Source of the DNA: Bacillota bacterium
GTDB lineage: Bacteria > Bacillota > Clostridia > Peptostreptococcales > Anaerovoracaceae
Assembly (NCBI GenBank): GCA_017557505.1
Contig: JAFYYP010000024.1
Coordinates: 1 to 46,014, forward strand
Reading direction: 5' to 3'
DNA: 46,014 nt
In this document: in pieces, positions 30,871 through 39,385 of the stretch
Layout: every line of letters starts with the position of its first letter
Position numbering within the stretch: position 1 is the first letter of the stretch
The notes under the pieces: model-generated
Seen by the model: only the letters and a program-made list of their open reading frames with translations
Told to the model about the DNA's origin: nothing
Databases searched by the model: none
Program-made: the position numbers and the translations under genes

Positions 30871-32205
30871 TTATTTCAGATACGTCTCCTTAAACGCCTT
30901 CCTCGCTTCTTCCGGCACCAGTTTGCCGCCGGTCGCCCAAACGATATAGGACGCGTTATCCATCTTGTCCGCCAAGCCCTCTTTGTAGATCCAGGCGCGC
31001 AGTTCGGGTGCCTTGGCGATCATCACCGGGCCATGGAACGCCGCGCAGGAGCTGGGTTCGATAAACAGGCCCTCGCTCGCGTCCAGGTCACGCATATAGT
31101 CGTACAATCTGTAGTCTTCCAGGGTCACTTCGCCGGCCAGCAGCGGCTGCATGATCCTGCCGACCAGACTGGACGCCCTGCCGACCGCCAGACCGTCCGC
31201 GTGCGTCTTGCCGGACAGACCAATGTCCTGCACGCAGATCTGATTGTGCATATCCGTCGCCATGCCGAGCACCATACAGCTGGCCTGTACAGGTTCCGCA
31301 AAAAAGATGTGCACGTTGTCTCCGTAGATCTCCTTCAGACCGAACGCTACGCCGCCGGGGGCGCCGCCCACGCCGCAGGGGATGGTCACGATCAATGGGT
31401 GATCTTCGTCGACCGCCACACCTGCAGTCTCCAGCTGTTTCTGCAACCGTTCCGCAGCCACGGCATAACCCATGAACAGCTCCTTCGAGTTCTCGTCATC
31501 CACGAAGTAACTGTCCGGGTCTGCATCGGAAATGGCGCGGCCTTCCGTGATTGCTTTGCCGTAATCGCCGGCATATTCGACGACAGTCACACCGTGCGCG
31601 CGCAGATAATCCTTCTTCCACTGCTTGGCGTCCGCGGACATATGCACGATAGCCTGATATCCGAGATACGCGCTCATCATGCCGATGGAGATGCCGAGGT
31701 TGCCGGTGGAAGCGACCTGCACTTTATGTTTTGCAAAGAATGCGCGGGCTTCGGGGGATGCCAACTTCATGGGATCGTCGTCCGGTCCGTCCAGAAAACC
31801 GCCCTCGATCGCCAGATCTTCCGTGTGCTTCAGCACGTCGTAGAACCCGCCGCGGGCCTTGATGGATCCCGCTACGGCCAGATCACTGTCCCTTTTTAAG
31901 AACAACCGCCCGCCGCCCAGATCCGCGCCGTATTTCTCCTTCAGCAGCGTTTTCATCGCCGGGATCTCTGTCAGAGGCGATTCGATGATACCGTTCGTTT
32001 CCGCCGTTTCCGGAAAGATCTCCATCAGCAGCGGCGCGAACTTCGCCAGGCGTTTCGACGCTTCCGCGATATCCTCCGGGCCAAATGCCAAGCTGTCTTT
32101 CGCCTGCGCAAACGGCGCCTTCCGCGGGTTCACCCAGCATACTTCCTTCGCTTCCGCCAGGTCTGCCACGACCGGGTCCAGCATAATGAGTTCCTGCAGA
32201 TCCAT
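30871..32205 (-). CDS. dsdA: D-serine dehydratase (ammonia-lyase)
   Basis: PLP enzyme of fold type II that turns D-serine into pyruvate and ammonia; 444 residues, the normal length of DsdA. The PLP lysine is Lys 116 in GSIKARGG, the phosphate-binding loop is CGVGGAPGG, and the STGNLG segment contacts the substrate carboxylate. ATG follows CAGGAGGA. It lies 20 bp after the SHMT-like gene and is presumably transcribed with it. No dsdC-type regulator or D-serine permease is adjacent. No strong terminator is visible between it and the CotH gene downstream. Confidence 0.94.
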   Translation of the reverse strand: MDLQELIMLDPVVADLAEAKEVCWVNPRKAPFAQAKDSLAFGPEDIAEASKRLAKFAPLLMEIFPETAETNGIIESPLTEIPAMKTLLKEKYGADLGGGRLFLKRDSDLAVAGSIKARGGFYDVLKHTEDLAIEGGFLDGPDDDPMKLASPEARAFFAKHKVQVASTGNLGISIGMMSAYLGYQAIVHMSADAKQWKKDYLRAHGVTVVEYAGDYGKAITEGRAISDADPDSYFVDDENSKELFMGYAVAAERLQKQLETAGVAVDEDHPLIVTIPCGVGGAPGGVAFGLKEIYGDNVHIFFAEPVQASCMVLGMATDMHNQICVQDIGLSGKTHADGLAVGRASSLVGRIMQPLLAGEVTLEDYRLYDYMRDLDASEGLFIEPSSCAAFHGPVMIAKAPELRAWIYKEGLADKMDNASYIVWATGGKLVPEEARKAFKETYLK

Positions 32206-32224
32206 ATCTGTCCTCCTGAATATC

Positions 32225-33481
32225 TTAGTCTTCGAACGCGCCCGCCGGATAGAGCGGGAAGGCGGAGATGAGTTCTCTCGCTTCTTTCTGGCAGGCTGCC
32301 AGGACTGCTGTGTCTTCCGGCGCTTCCGCCACTCTTCTCATGATATTTGCCACGACCTTCAGTTCGTCCGGGCCGAGCCCTCTCTGCGTGGTGGAAGTCA
32401 GGCCGATCCGGGCGCCGCTGGTCACAAACGGAGACGCCGGGTCGTTGGGGATCTGGTTTTTGTTCACGGTGATCCCAATGGAATCCAGCGTGTTCTGGAA
32501 CACCTTGCCGGAAACGCCCTTGGAACGAAGATCCACGAGCATCAGGTGGTTGTCCGTACCGCCGGAAACGATGCGGAAGCCCTCCTCTTCCATAGCCTTG
32601 GCCATGAACTTCGCGTTGTCCAGGACCTTTTGCATCAGCGCGCGGAATTCCGGCGAAGCGGCGTATTTCATAGACCAGATCTTAGCCGCCATCGTATGGA
32701 AGTGGACGGACCCCAGAGAACCCGGAAATGTGCCGCGATCCAGGAGCTTGGCGTGCTTTTCCTTGCAGAACACCATACCTGCTCTGGCGGAGCAGAATGT
32801 CTTCGTCGTGGAGGATGTTACGAAGTCCGCCCAGGGGATCGGGCTGGGGATGACCTTCGCAGCAACCAGGCCAGCGATGTGAGCCATGTCTACCATGAAA
32901 TATGCGCCAACTTCTTCGGCGATCTTCGCCATTCTCTCGTAGTCGATCAGCCGCGGATAAGCGGACGCGCCGGCGATAATCAGCTTCGGCATAACTTCTT
33001 TCGCCGTTTTCTCCAGAGCGTCGTAGTCGATCTGTTCGGTCTTGGGATCAACGCCGTAGAAATCATGATGATAGATCTTGGAGACCCAGTTAGCCGGGGA
33101 TCCATGGGTCAGATGACCGCCCTGATCGAGCCGCATGGACAGGATCTTGTCGCCCGGATCGAGCACGGCGGCGAACACGCTGTAGTTCGCCGTGGAGCCG
33201 GAATAGGACTGCAGGTTGACATGTTCCGCGCCAAACAGTTCCTTCGCTCTCTGCCAACCGAGTTCCTCGATCTTGTCCACGACTTCGGAACCGGCCTGGA
33301 ATCTCTTATGAGGCAGGCCTTCCAGCGTTTTATTGGTCAGAATGGATCCGGAGAGTTCCATGACCTCCAAAGGCACGGTGCTTTCGGACGCGATCATTTC
33401 GATGGTGTTTTCCTGTCGCTTCAGGTCTTCAACGACCAGTTCGTACAGTTCCGGGTCGGACTGGCGGGTATATTTCAACAT
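32225..33481 (-). CDS. SHMT-family PLP enzyme with altered active-site residues
   Basis: A 418-residue fold type I PLP protein aligning end to end with serine hydroxymethyltransferase. Kept features: Glu 54 (E. coli Glu57), GGHLTHG, VDMAHIAG, PLP Lys 227, Arg 233 and TSGARIG. Changed: the residue equal to E. coli Tyr55 is Thr 52, Tyr65 is Gln 62, and the His before the PLP lysine is Thr 226. EGYPGKRYYGG reads EGLPHKRFQAG. These sites shape the substrate and folate pocket, so reaction or substrate may differ from GlyA. The start is the ATG at 33481 after AAGGAGG; the frame is open 9 codons upstream. It precedes dsdA by 20 bp, which suggests serine-related chemistry. A GlyA role cannot be excluded. 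Confidence 0.85.
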   Translation of the reverse strand: MLKYTRQSDPELYELVVEDLKRQENTIEMIASESTVPLEVMELSGSILTNKTLEGLPHKRFQAGSEVVDKIEELGWQRAKELFGAEHVNLQSYSGSTANYSVFAAVLDPGDKILSMRLDQGGHLTHGSPANWVSKIYHHDFYGVDPKTEQIDYDALEKTAKEVMPKLIIAGASAYPRLIDYERMAKIAEEVGAYFMVDMAHIAGLVAAKVIPSPIPWADFVTSSTTKTFCSARAGMVFCKEKHAKLLDRGTFPGSLGSVHFHTMAAKIWSMKYAASPEFRALMQKVLDNAKFMAKAMEEEGFRIVSGGTDNHLMLVDLRSKGVSGKVFQNTLDSIGITVNKNQIPNDPASPFVTSGARIGLTSTTQRGLGPDELKVVANIMRRVAEAPEDTAVLAACQKEARELISAFPLYPAGAFED

Positions 33482-33520
33482 GGGATGATCCTCCTTCCGT
33501 TTCTTCATCTTCTTTCTATC

Positions 33521-33529
33521 ATTTTACCA
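33521..33529 (-). promoter_or_regulatory. extended -10 promoter of the SHMT-like/dsdA operon
   Basis: Minus-strand TGG-TAAAAT (33529-33521), no clear -35, immediately after the dpp terminator. Confidence 0.5.
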
Positions 33530-33530
33530 C

Positions 33531-33558
33531 GAAAAAGCCGCCCCGGAAAAGGGCGGCT
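33531..33558 (-). terminator. terminator of the dpp operon
   Basis: An 8-bp GC-rich stem (33536-33543 with 33551-33558), 7-nt loop and TTTTT on minus, 31 bp past the dppF stop. Confidence 0.88.
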
Positions 33559-33588
33559 CTGCTTGGTCTAAAAGGATTTCGTGATGGT

Positions 33589-34566
33589 TTAGTCGAACAG
33601 GTGGCAGGCGACTTCTCTGCCGGGTTCGACCTCACGCAGTACCGGCGCTTCTTTCGCGCAGCGCTCCGTCGCGTACGGGCAGCGGGTGCGGAAATGGCAA
33701 CCGCTGGGCGGATTGACGGGGCTGGGGATCTCGCCGGTCAGCATGTCCTTCTGATCCTTTCTGTACTTCGGATCGGGGATGGGAACGGCTTCCAGCAGGA
33801 ATTTCGTGTAGGGATGCAGCGGGTTCGCGTAGATGTCTCTCGTGATGCCCAGCTCGCACACCTTGCCCAGGAACATGACGCACACGCGGTCCGACAGATA
33901 ACGGACCACGGACAGGTCGTGGGAGATGAACACGTACGTCAGGCCAAGATCCTGCTGCAGGTCACCCAGCAGGTTCAGGATCTGGGACTGGATGGATACG
34001 TCCAGCGCCGAGACCGGTTCGTCGCAGATGATCAGTTTCGGGTTGAGCGCGAGAGCTCTCGCGATGCTCACTCTCTGCCGTTGACCGCCGGAGAACTGGT
34101 GCGGATACCGGTACATAAATTCCGGGCGGATGCCGCATTTCCTCATCAGGTCTTCGACGCGGTCCGTGTCTTCTTTGGACGTTTTGTTCACCTTGTGGGT
34201 GATGAGAGGTTCCGCGATCAGGTCGCGCACGCGAAGGCGCGGATTCAGCGATGCGTACGGGTCCTGGAAGACCATCTGCATCTGCTTGCGCTGCGCGCGC
34301 AGCTCTTCGACGCCCATCTTGCCGAGGTCTTTTCCTTCGAAGAAGACCTGGCCTCTCGTCGGATCGAGCAGGCGGATCATCAGGCGTCCCAGCGTGGATT
34401 TGCCGCAGCCGGATTCGCCGACCACGCCCAGCGTTTCGCCTTCGTAGAGCTTCAGATTGACGTCCGTCACGGCATGCACCGTCGCGCGGTTCTTGCCGAA
34501 GGATCCGGATTTCGTGGGGAATTCCTTGGTCAGAGCTATGGTTTCGACCAGAACTTTATTTTCCAC
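33589..34566 (-). CDS. dppF: dipeptide/oligopeptide ABC transporter ATPase, DppF type
   Basis: A 325-residue ATPase. Walker [10 protein letters not shown], signature FSGGQRQR, Walker B IICDEPVSALD and switch His (FISHDL) are intact. The C-terminal oligopeptide-transporter extension with its four-cysteine FeS-like pattern (GCHFRTRCPYATERC...C) is present. It pairs with DppD as a heterodimer. The start is GTG, with GGAGGTGAT upstream, and overlaps the end of dppD by 11 bp. Last gene of the dppABCDF operon. Ligand specificity (di- versus oligopeptide) is not certain. Confidence 0.93.
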   Translation of the reverse strand: MENKVLVETIALTKEFPTKSGSFGKNRATVHAVTDVNLKLYEGETLGVVGESGCGKSTLGRLMIRLLDPTRGQVFFEGKDLGKMGVEELRAQRKQMQMVFQDPYASLNPRLRVRDLIAEPLITHKVNKTSKEDTDRVEDLMRKCGIRPEFMYRYPHQFSGGQRQRVSIARALALNPKLIICDEPVSALDVSIQSQILNLLGDLQQDLGLTYVFISHDLSVVRYLSDRVCVMFLGKVCELGITRDIYANPLHPYTKFLLEAVPIPDPKYRKDQKDMLTGEIPSPVNPPSGCHFRTRCPYATERCAKEAPVLREVEPGREVACHLFD

Positions 34567-35545
34567 TCTCCATCACCTCCTTGTTCGCGAGGAAGCAGCG
34601 CACCTTGTGGCCGCCGCCGATGTCGTAGAGATCGGGCTCGTATTCCGTGCAGATCTGCATGGCTTTGTCGCAGCGGGTGCAGAACCGGCAGCCCTTGGGC
34701 AGGCTGAGCAGGTTCGGCACGAGGCCGCGGATCGTGAACAGGTGATCCTTCACTTCGGTCGTCTTCGGGATGGAGTTCAGCAGACCGAAGGTGTACGGAT
34801 GGGTCGGGTTCTCGAAGATCTCGAACACGCTCGCCTCTTCCATGATCTTACCTGCGTACATGACGTACACGTAATCGCAGGATTCCGCCACGACGCCCAG
34901 GTTATGGGTGATCATAACGACAGCGGTGCCCTTCTCCTTCTGCATCTCCTTGATCAGGTACAGGATCTGCGCCTCGATGGTGACGTCCAGAGCCGTCGTA
35001 GGCTCGTCGCAGATCATCAGGGAGGGGTTGCAGACCATGGCCATGCCGATCATGACCCTCTGGCGCAGACCGCCGGAGAGCTGGTGCGGATAAGAGTAGA
35101 AGCGTTTTTCCGGTTCGGGGATGCCGATCCTTCTGAAGATGTCGATGGCGATCTTCTTCGCTTCTGCTTTGCTGACGTCCTGGTGCTGCCGCACGGCTTC
35201 CATCACCTGCTTGCCGATGGTGAACACCGGGTTGAGCGAAGTCATGGGTTCCTGGAAGATCATCGAGATCTCGTTGCCGCGCACGTCGCACATCTCGCGC
35301 TTGGTAAGTTCCAGCAGATTTCTGTCCTTCAGCCAGATCTCGCCTTCCACGACGCGTCCGGGGTGCTGCAGCAGCTGCATCACGGACATGGCGGTCATGG
35401 ATTTGCCGCAGCCGGATTCTCCGACCAGGCCGACCGCTTCGCCGGCACGCACGGTGACATCAACGCCGTCCACGGCGGGGACAACGCCCTTGGACGTGAA
35501 GAACTGCGTCTTCAATCCTCTGATTTTGAGTATCGTATCGTCCAT
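34556..35545 (-). CDS. dppD: dipeptide/oligopeptide ABC transporter ATPase, DppD type
   Basis: A 329-residue ATPase partner of DppF. Walker A is GESGCGKSM, where the usual Thr/Ser after the lysine run is followed by Met, a common variant in DppD/Opp[10 protein letters not shown] signature, Walker [12 protein letters not shown] and the C-terminal Cys-rich extension ([15 protein letters not shown]) are visible. ATG follows AGGAGGC, 12 bp after the dppC stop. Confidence 0.93.
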   Translation of the reverse strand: MDDTILKIRGLKTQFFTSKGVVPAVDGVDVTVRAGEAVGLVGESGCGKSMTAMSVMQLLQHPGRVVEGEIWLKDRNLLELTKREMCDVRGNEISMIFQEPMTSLNPVFTIGKQVMEAVRQHQDVSKAEAKKIAIDIFRRIGIPEPEKRFYSYPHQLSGGLRQRVMIGMAMVCNPSLMICDEPTTALDVTIEAQILYLIKEMQKEKGTAVVMITHNLGVVAESCDYVYVMYAGKIMEEASVFEIFENPTHPYTFGLLNSIPKTTEVKDHLFTIRGLVPNLLSLPKGCRFCTRCDKAMQICTEYEPDLYDIGGGHKVRCFLANKEVMESGK

Positions 35546-35557
35546 AACGCCGCCTCC

Positions 35558-36538
35558 TTACTGCTCCTGCAGACGCGGATCGAGCTTGTCGCGTACCGCG
35601 TCGCCCAGGAAGTTGAATGCAACGACCAGGATCAGGATCGCAATGCCCGGCGCCAGCGTGATGGTCGGGTTGCGGTCCAGATAGGACTTCGTCTGATAGA
35701 CCATCAGGCCCCAGCTGGTCATGGGCGGCTGCGCGCCGATGCCCAGGAAGGACAGGCTGGACTCCGTCAGGATGTTGCCCGGAATGTGGTTCGTGAGCAT
35801 GACGATGAGCGTGGGCAGGCAGTTGGGCAGGATGTGCCGCAGCATGATGACCCAGCGCTTGACGCCGATGGACGTCGCCGCTTCGACGTATTCCTTCTCT
35901 CGCAGAGACAGTACTTCAGAGCGTACGACTCTGGCCGTACCGGCCCAGTTGACGAAGCTCAAAGCCAGGAAAATGGTCAGGAAGCCCGGTCCTATCGTGT
36001 ACGATACGACCATCGCCAAAAGCAATGACGGGAACGCCATGCAGATATCCGCGATACGCATGATCAGCTGGTCGACCTTACCGCCGAGGAAGCCCGCCGT
36101 GATGCCCAGGACCGTTCCGATGGTCATCGAGACGAGCGTCGGGAACAGACCGATCATCAGCGAGATACGTCCGCCGTAGATCATGCGCGAAAGCACGTCG
36201 CGGCCGAGCTTGTCGCAGCCCAGAAGGTGTTCCTTCGAGGGCAGCGCCAGACCGTTCGCGAGGTTCGTTTCGATCGGATCGTACGGAGCGAACAGCGGCG
36301 CGCCGACGCAGATCACGATGTACAGGATGATCACGATCAGCGAGATGAGGGCAACCTTATTGTGCTTGAAGATGCTCCAGAATTTTTCCCAGGTATTCTG
36401 GTACGGCGCGATCTCCGCCTCCGCGGACTCTTCCACGTAAATGGGTTTTAACGCGCCTTCGGGGATCCAATCGGTGCCTTCTGCAGGCGCCGGATTTGTC
36501 GTGACCGCAGGAGCGGCCTGTTTTTTCTTGCCAAACAT
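35558..36538 (-). CDS. dppC: dipeptide/oligopeptide ABC transporter permease, DppC type
   Basis: A 326-residue permease with an extended N-terminal cytosolic tail (Ala/Pro-rich, residues 1-50), an oppC_N-type first membrane segment and the C-terminal transport domain with five segments. The coupling-loop [21 protein letters not shown] is visible. The [12 protein letters not shown] segment is the DppC family mark. ATG follows AAAGGAGG. It pairs with DppB. Confidence 0.93.
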   Translation of the reverse strand: MFGKKKQAAPAVTTNPAPAEGTDWIPEGALKPIYVEESAEAEIAPYQNTWEKFWSIFKHNKVALISLIVIILYIVICVGAPLFAPYDPIETNLANGLALPSKEHLLGCDKLGRDVLSRMIYGGRISLMIGLFPTLVSMTIGTVLGITAGFLGGKVDQLIMRIADICMAFPSLLLAMVVSYTIGPGFLTIFLALSFVNWAGTARVVRSEVLSLREKEYVEAATSIGVKRWVIMLRHILPNCLPTLIVMLTNHIPGNILTESSLSFLGIGAQPPMTSWGLMVYQTKSYLDRNPTITLAPGIAILILVVAFNFLGDAVRDKLDPRLQEQ

Positions 36539-36550
36539 AGCCAGCCTCCT

Positions 36551-37471
36551 TTACTGCGTACGGATCTTCGGATCCAGGAACGAATACAGGATATCCGCCA
36601 CCAGATTGCCGACGATGATGATCATCGTGGAGAAGATGACGGAGCTTTGCAGCAGCGGCATGTCGCGCTGCGAGATCGCGCTCACCATCAGCTGTCCGAT
36701 ACCGCCGATACCGAATACGGACTCGGTGATGACGGCGCCGGAAAGCAAACTGGCGAACTGCATCGCCATCATGGTGACGACGGGGATCATGGAGTTCTTC
36801 AGGCCGTGGCGCGTAACGACGGCGCTCTCGACGAGGCCTTTCGCCCTCGCGGTGCGGATGTAGTCGTTCTTCATGACGCCCAGCAGGCTGGAACGGGTCA
36901 GACGGGCGATGGAGCCCGAAGAAGCCCAACCCAAAACGATGGCCGGCATGATCATGTGACGCCACGTCGAATAGCCCGAGATCGGAAGCAATTTCAGCTT
37001 ATACCCCAGGATGTACTGCAGCAGCATGGCTGCCCAGAACACCGGGAGCGAAATGCCGACCAGGGAGAAGCCCATCAGCGTTCTGTCCAGCAGGGTATCT
37101 TTGCGGATAGCGGAAATGATACCCGTCGGCATGCCTATGATCCAGGCTACCAACGCTGACGTAATCGCCAGTTTGACCGTGTTCGGGAACGCGGTCATGA
37201 TGAGCTGGGTCACAGGACGTTTCAATTTGTATGAATGCCCAAGGTCTCCGTGAAGCATTCCCCACAGATACCGCCCGAAGCGGACCATTACAGGGTCGTT
37301 CAGACCCATCTGCTCGGTCACCCTGTCGATGACCGCCTGATTGGCCTTTTCCTTCATCATGACCTGGATCGGATTGCCCGGAAGCACCTGCAGCAGCAGG
37401 AACACGATCAGGATGATGGCGATGATGATGGGGATCGTCACGAGAATCCGGTTAACGATGTACTTAACCAT
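36551..37471 (-). CDS. dppB: dipeptide/oligopeptide ABC transporter permease, DppB type
   Basis: A 306-residue permease with six membrane segments. It starts with the typical MVKYIVNRILVTIPIIIAI helix; VLPGNP at about 29-34 and the coupling-loop RTARAKGL are family marks. An AAGGA lies about 10 nt before the ATG. A stable stem-loop separates it from dppA, a usual place for mRNA processing that keeps the binding protein more abundant. Confidence 0.93.
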   Translation of the reverse strand: MVKYIVNRILVTIPIIIAIILIVFLLLQVLPGNPIQVMMKEKANQAVIDRVTEQMGLNDPVMVRFGRYLWGMLHGDLGHSYKLKRPVTQLIMTAFPNTVKLAITSALVAWIIGMPTGIISAIRKDTLLDRTLMGFSLVGISLPVFWAAMLLQYILGYKLKLLPISGYSTWRHMIMPAIVLGWASSGSIARLTRSSLLGVMKNDYIRTARAKGLVESAVVTRHGLKNSMIPVVTMMAMQFASLLSGAVITESVFGIGGIGQLMVSAISQRDMPLLQSSVIFSTMIIIVGNLVADILYSFLDPKIRTQ

Positions 37472-37496
37472 CCCTCTAATTCCTTTTTAACCATAA

Positions 37497-37530
37497 TGGG
37501 GAGTGCCCCCTTGAAAGGCGGCACTCCCCA
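37497..37530 (-). other. dppA-dppB intercistronic stem-loop
   Basis: 11-bp arms (37497-37507 with 37520-37530) with a 12-nt loop. On the minus strand no T-run follows, so it is more likely an mRNA-stabilising hairpin at the 3' end of dppA than a terminator. On plus it is followed by ATTTTT. Confidence 0.65.
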
Positions 37531-37576
37531 ATTTTTCATAAGTCGTCTGTTTCAGCAGTTGAAAACCGGAGAGCTG

Positions 37577-39289
37577 CTAATTGCCGAGTTCGAGAGAGGT
37601 CTCGTAGTATCCGCTGTCGCCGTAACCGGCCCACATCGGAACGAAGCCCTTGACTCTGCTCTGCAGGACTCTGATCTTCTGCTTGTGCCACAGGACGTTC
37701 ATCGCTGCGTCTTCACGGGTGATCTGGTTATCCAGCCAGACGTACTCTGCGGTTCTCTCGTCTTCGTCAACGATGTATCTCGCATCCGTGAGTCTCTTGA
37801 TGACATCTTCGTTGTAGTAGTTCCAGGATCTTCTCTTGTTGCCGGAACCGCCGTACATTTCATACAGGAAGTTGTCAGGATCGTTGAAGTCCGCGGTCCA
37901 GGACGTTCTGTACGTCGGGGATTCGCCGGTGCCTCTTAAGTCATACCAGGAAGCGGAATCCATCTGCTTGATGGTCACATGGATGCCGACTGCCTCGAGG
38001 TAGGAAGCGATGGCGTCGTTGACTTCGATATCACTGGTGCTGGCGTCCGTGGTCTGGACGATCTCCATGTCGAACCCGTCGGGATAGCCGGCTTCTGCGA
38101 GCAGAGCCTTGGCCTGTTCGGGATCATAGGGGATAGCACCGAGGTCCGGATCGTAGCCGGGAACGCCGGGAGCAAGGAAGGTTCCTGCGGGCGTTGCGGC
38201 GCCGTAGTACTGGGTATCGATCAGGGTCTGTCTGTCGATCGCGAGCTGGAAGGCCTTTCTGACTCTGACGTCGTTGAACGGCTCGATGTTCTCATTGATG
38301 GACAGATAGCTGGTGCCCAGAACGGTCTTAACGTTCAGATTGTTCGCGTAAGCGGGATCGTCTCTGTAGACGGGGATCTGGTCGAGCGCGTGGTCGAGGT
38401 CGAAGATATCGAGCTGGCCGGCGTCGAACAGCATCTTTTCAGTCTGCGGATCGGGGATGATGCGGATCAGGATGCCTTCCATGCTGTTGGCGCCTCTCCA
38501 GTAATCCGGATTGGTCTTCAGGAAGACGTGGTCGTTCAGGACCCATTCGTCGAGCATGAACGGACCGGAACCGCAGAAGTATTCGGGATCGGAACCGTAC
38601 AGGGACGTGAGCGGGCCGCCGCCTGCTTCGTCAGCTCTGTCGCCGGCCTCTCTGTTGCACAGAGACCATGCGGGAGTGGACAGGCAAGCGAGGAACGGTG
38701 CGTACGGTGCGTCGAGGATGATGTCCAGGTCGTAGTCGCCGTTGATGATGATGCCGACGCCTTCGAGGGTATCGATCTTGCCGTCGAGCATATCAGCGCC
38801 GCCCTTGATCATATCCATCCAGCCGGAGTTTCTGCCGGCTCTCTCGGGCTGCAGCATACGGTCGACGGTGTACAGAACGTCGTCGGAAGTAAGCATTTCG
38901 CCGTTGTGGAACTTGACGTCATCGCGCAGGTGGAAGCTGTAGGTGAGACCGTCATCGCTTACGCTCCAGCTTTCAGCAACGCTGGGAACGGTGACGTTTT
39001 CACCGGCTGCATTCGTTTCAGTGCGGACCAGGGTATCCATGCAGTTCATCATGAGGATGTAGTCTGCGGTGGTGCAGGCCGGGTCTGCAGATTCGGGTTC
39101 TGCCTGATAGGTGATTCTCAGAACATTTTCGGGGAATCCGTCTTCATAGACGACAGCTGCGGTCTCGCCGCCTTCGCCCTCACCGCCGTCGGCCGGAGCG
39201 GGCTGTTCGCCGCCACCGCCGCCGCTGGAGCATGCTGCCATGGAGAAGACCAGGGCCAGTGCAAGCAGAATAGCAAGCAGTTTCTTCAT
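37577..39289 (-). CDS. dppA: dipeptide/oligopeptide ABC transporter substrate-binding lipoprotein
   Basis: Family 5 solute-binding protein, 570 residues, captures peptides outside the cell and delivers them to DppBC. Lipoprotein signal ends at Cys 20 (SMAAC); then a long Gly/Glu-rich linker (CSSGGGGGEQPAPADGG) and the binding domain, with SYSFHLRDDVKFHNGE-type and YLSINENIEPFNDVRVRKAF segments conserved. The frame is open 7 codons further, but the ATG at 39289 has GGAGG at about 10-nt spacing. First gene of the operon, behind a promoter and a 12-bp palindrome. Confidence 0.93.
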   Translation of the reverse strand: MKKLLAILLALALVFSMAACSSGGGGGEQPAPADGGEGEGGETAAVVYEDGFPENVLRITYQAEPESADPACTTADYILMMNCMDTLVRTETNAAGENVTVPSVAESWSVSDDGLTYSFHLRDDVKFHNGEMLTSDDVLYTVDRMLQPERAGRNSGWMDMIKGGADMLDGKIDTLEGVGIIINGDYDLDIILDAPYAPFLACLSTPAWSLCNREAGDRADEAGGGPLTSLYGSDPEYFCGSGPFMLDEWVLNDHVFLKTNPDYWRGANSMEGILIRIIPDPQTEKMLFDAGQLDIFDLDHALDQIPVYRDDPAYANNLNVKTVLGTSYLSINENIEPFNDVRVRKAFQLAIDRQTLIDTQYYGAATPAGTFLAPGVPGYDPDLGAIPYDPEQAKALLAEAGYPDGFDMEIVQTTDASTSDIEVNDAIASYLEAVGIHVTIKQMDSASWYDLRGTGESPTYRTSWTADFNDPDNFLYEMYGGSGNKRRSWNYYNEDVIKRLTDARYIVDEDERTAEYVWLDNQITREDAAMNVLWHKQKIRVLQSRVKGFVPMWAGYGDSGYYETSLELGN

Positions 39290-39336
39290 AATTCTGTTTC
39301 CTCCTTCCACAATTCAAAACGTGGATTACAAACATA

Positions 39337-39365
39337 ATTATACTCCAACTCTTTAAAACAGTAAA
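39337..39365 (-). promoter_or_regulatory. promoter of the dpp operon
   Basis: Minus-strand TTTACT (39365-39360), 17-bp spacer, TATAAT (39342-39337). Confidence 0.65.
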
Positions 39366-39367
39366 GC

Positions 39368-39379
39368 GTTGTATACAAC
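39368..39379. promoter_or_regulatory. 12-bp perfect palindrome upstream of the dppA promoter
   Basis: GTTGTATACAAC, ending 3 bp from the -35 box. TTGTATACAA-like palindromes are typical targets of GntR-family repressors, but no regulator gene is adjacent. Confidence 0.5.
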
Positions 39380-39385
39380 CCGGTA

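Noticed and set aside
31859-33571. 570-codon open frame on plus opposite the SHMT-like gene
   Set aside because: Antisense shadow; begins inside dsdA and passes through two genes without any recognisable motif.
32225-33588. glycine or tetrahydrofolate riboswitch before the SHMT-like gene or fhs
   Set aside because: The leaders are short (about 30-60 nt) and contain none of the conserved riboswitch cores.
37497-37530. dppA-dppB hairpin as a transcription terminator
   Set aside because: No T-run follows on the minus strand, and dppB has no visible promoter of its own, so read-through is needed; treated as an mRNA-stabilising stem-loop.
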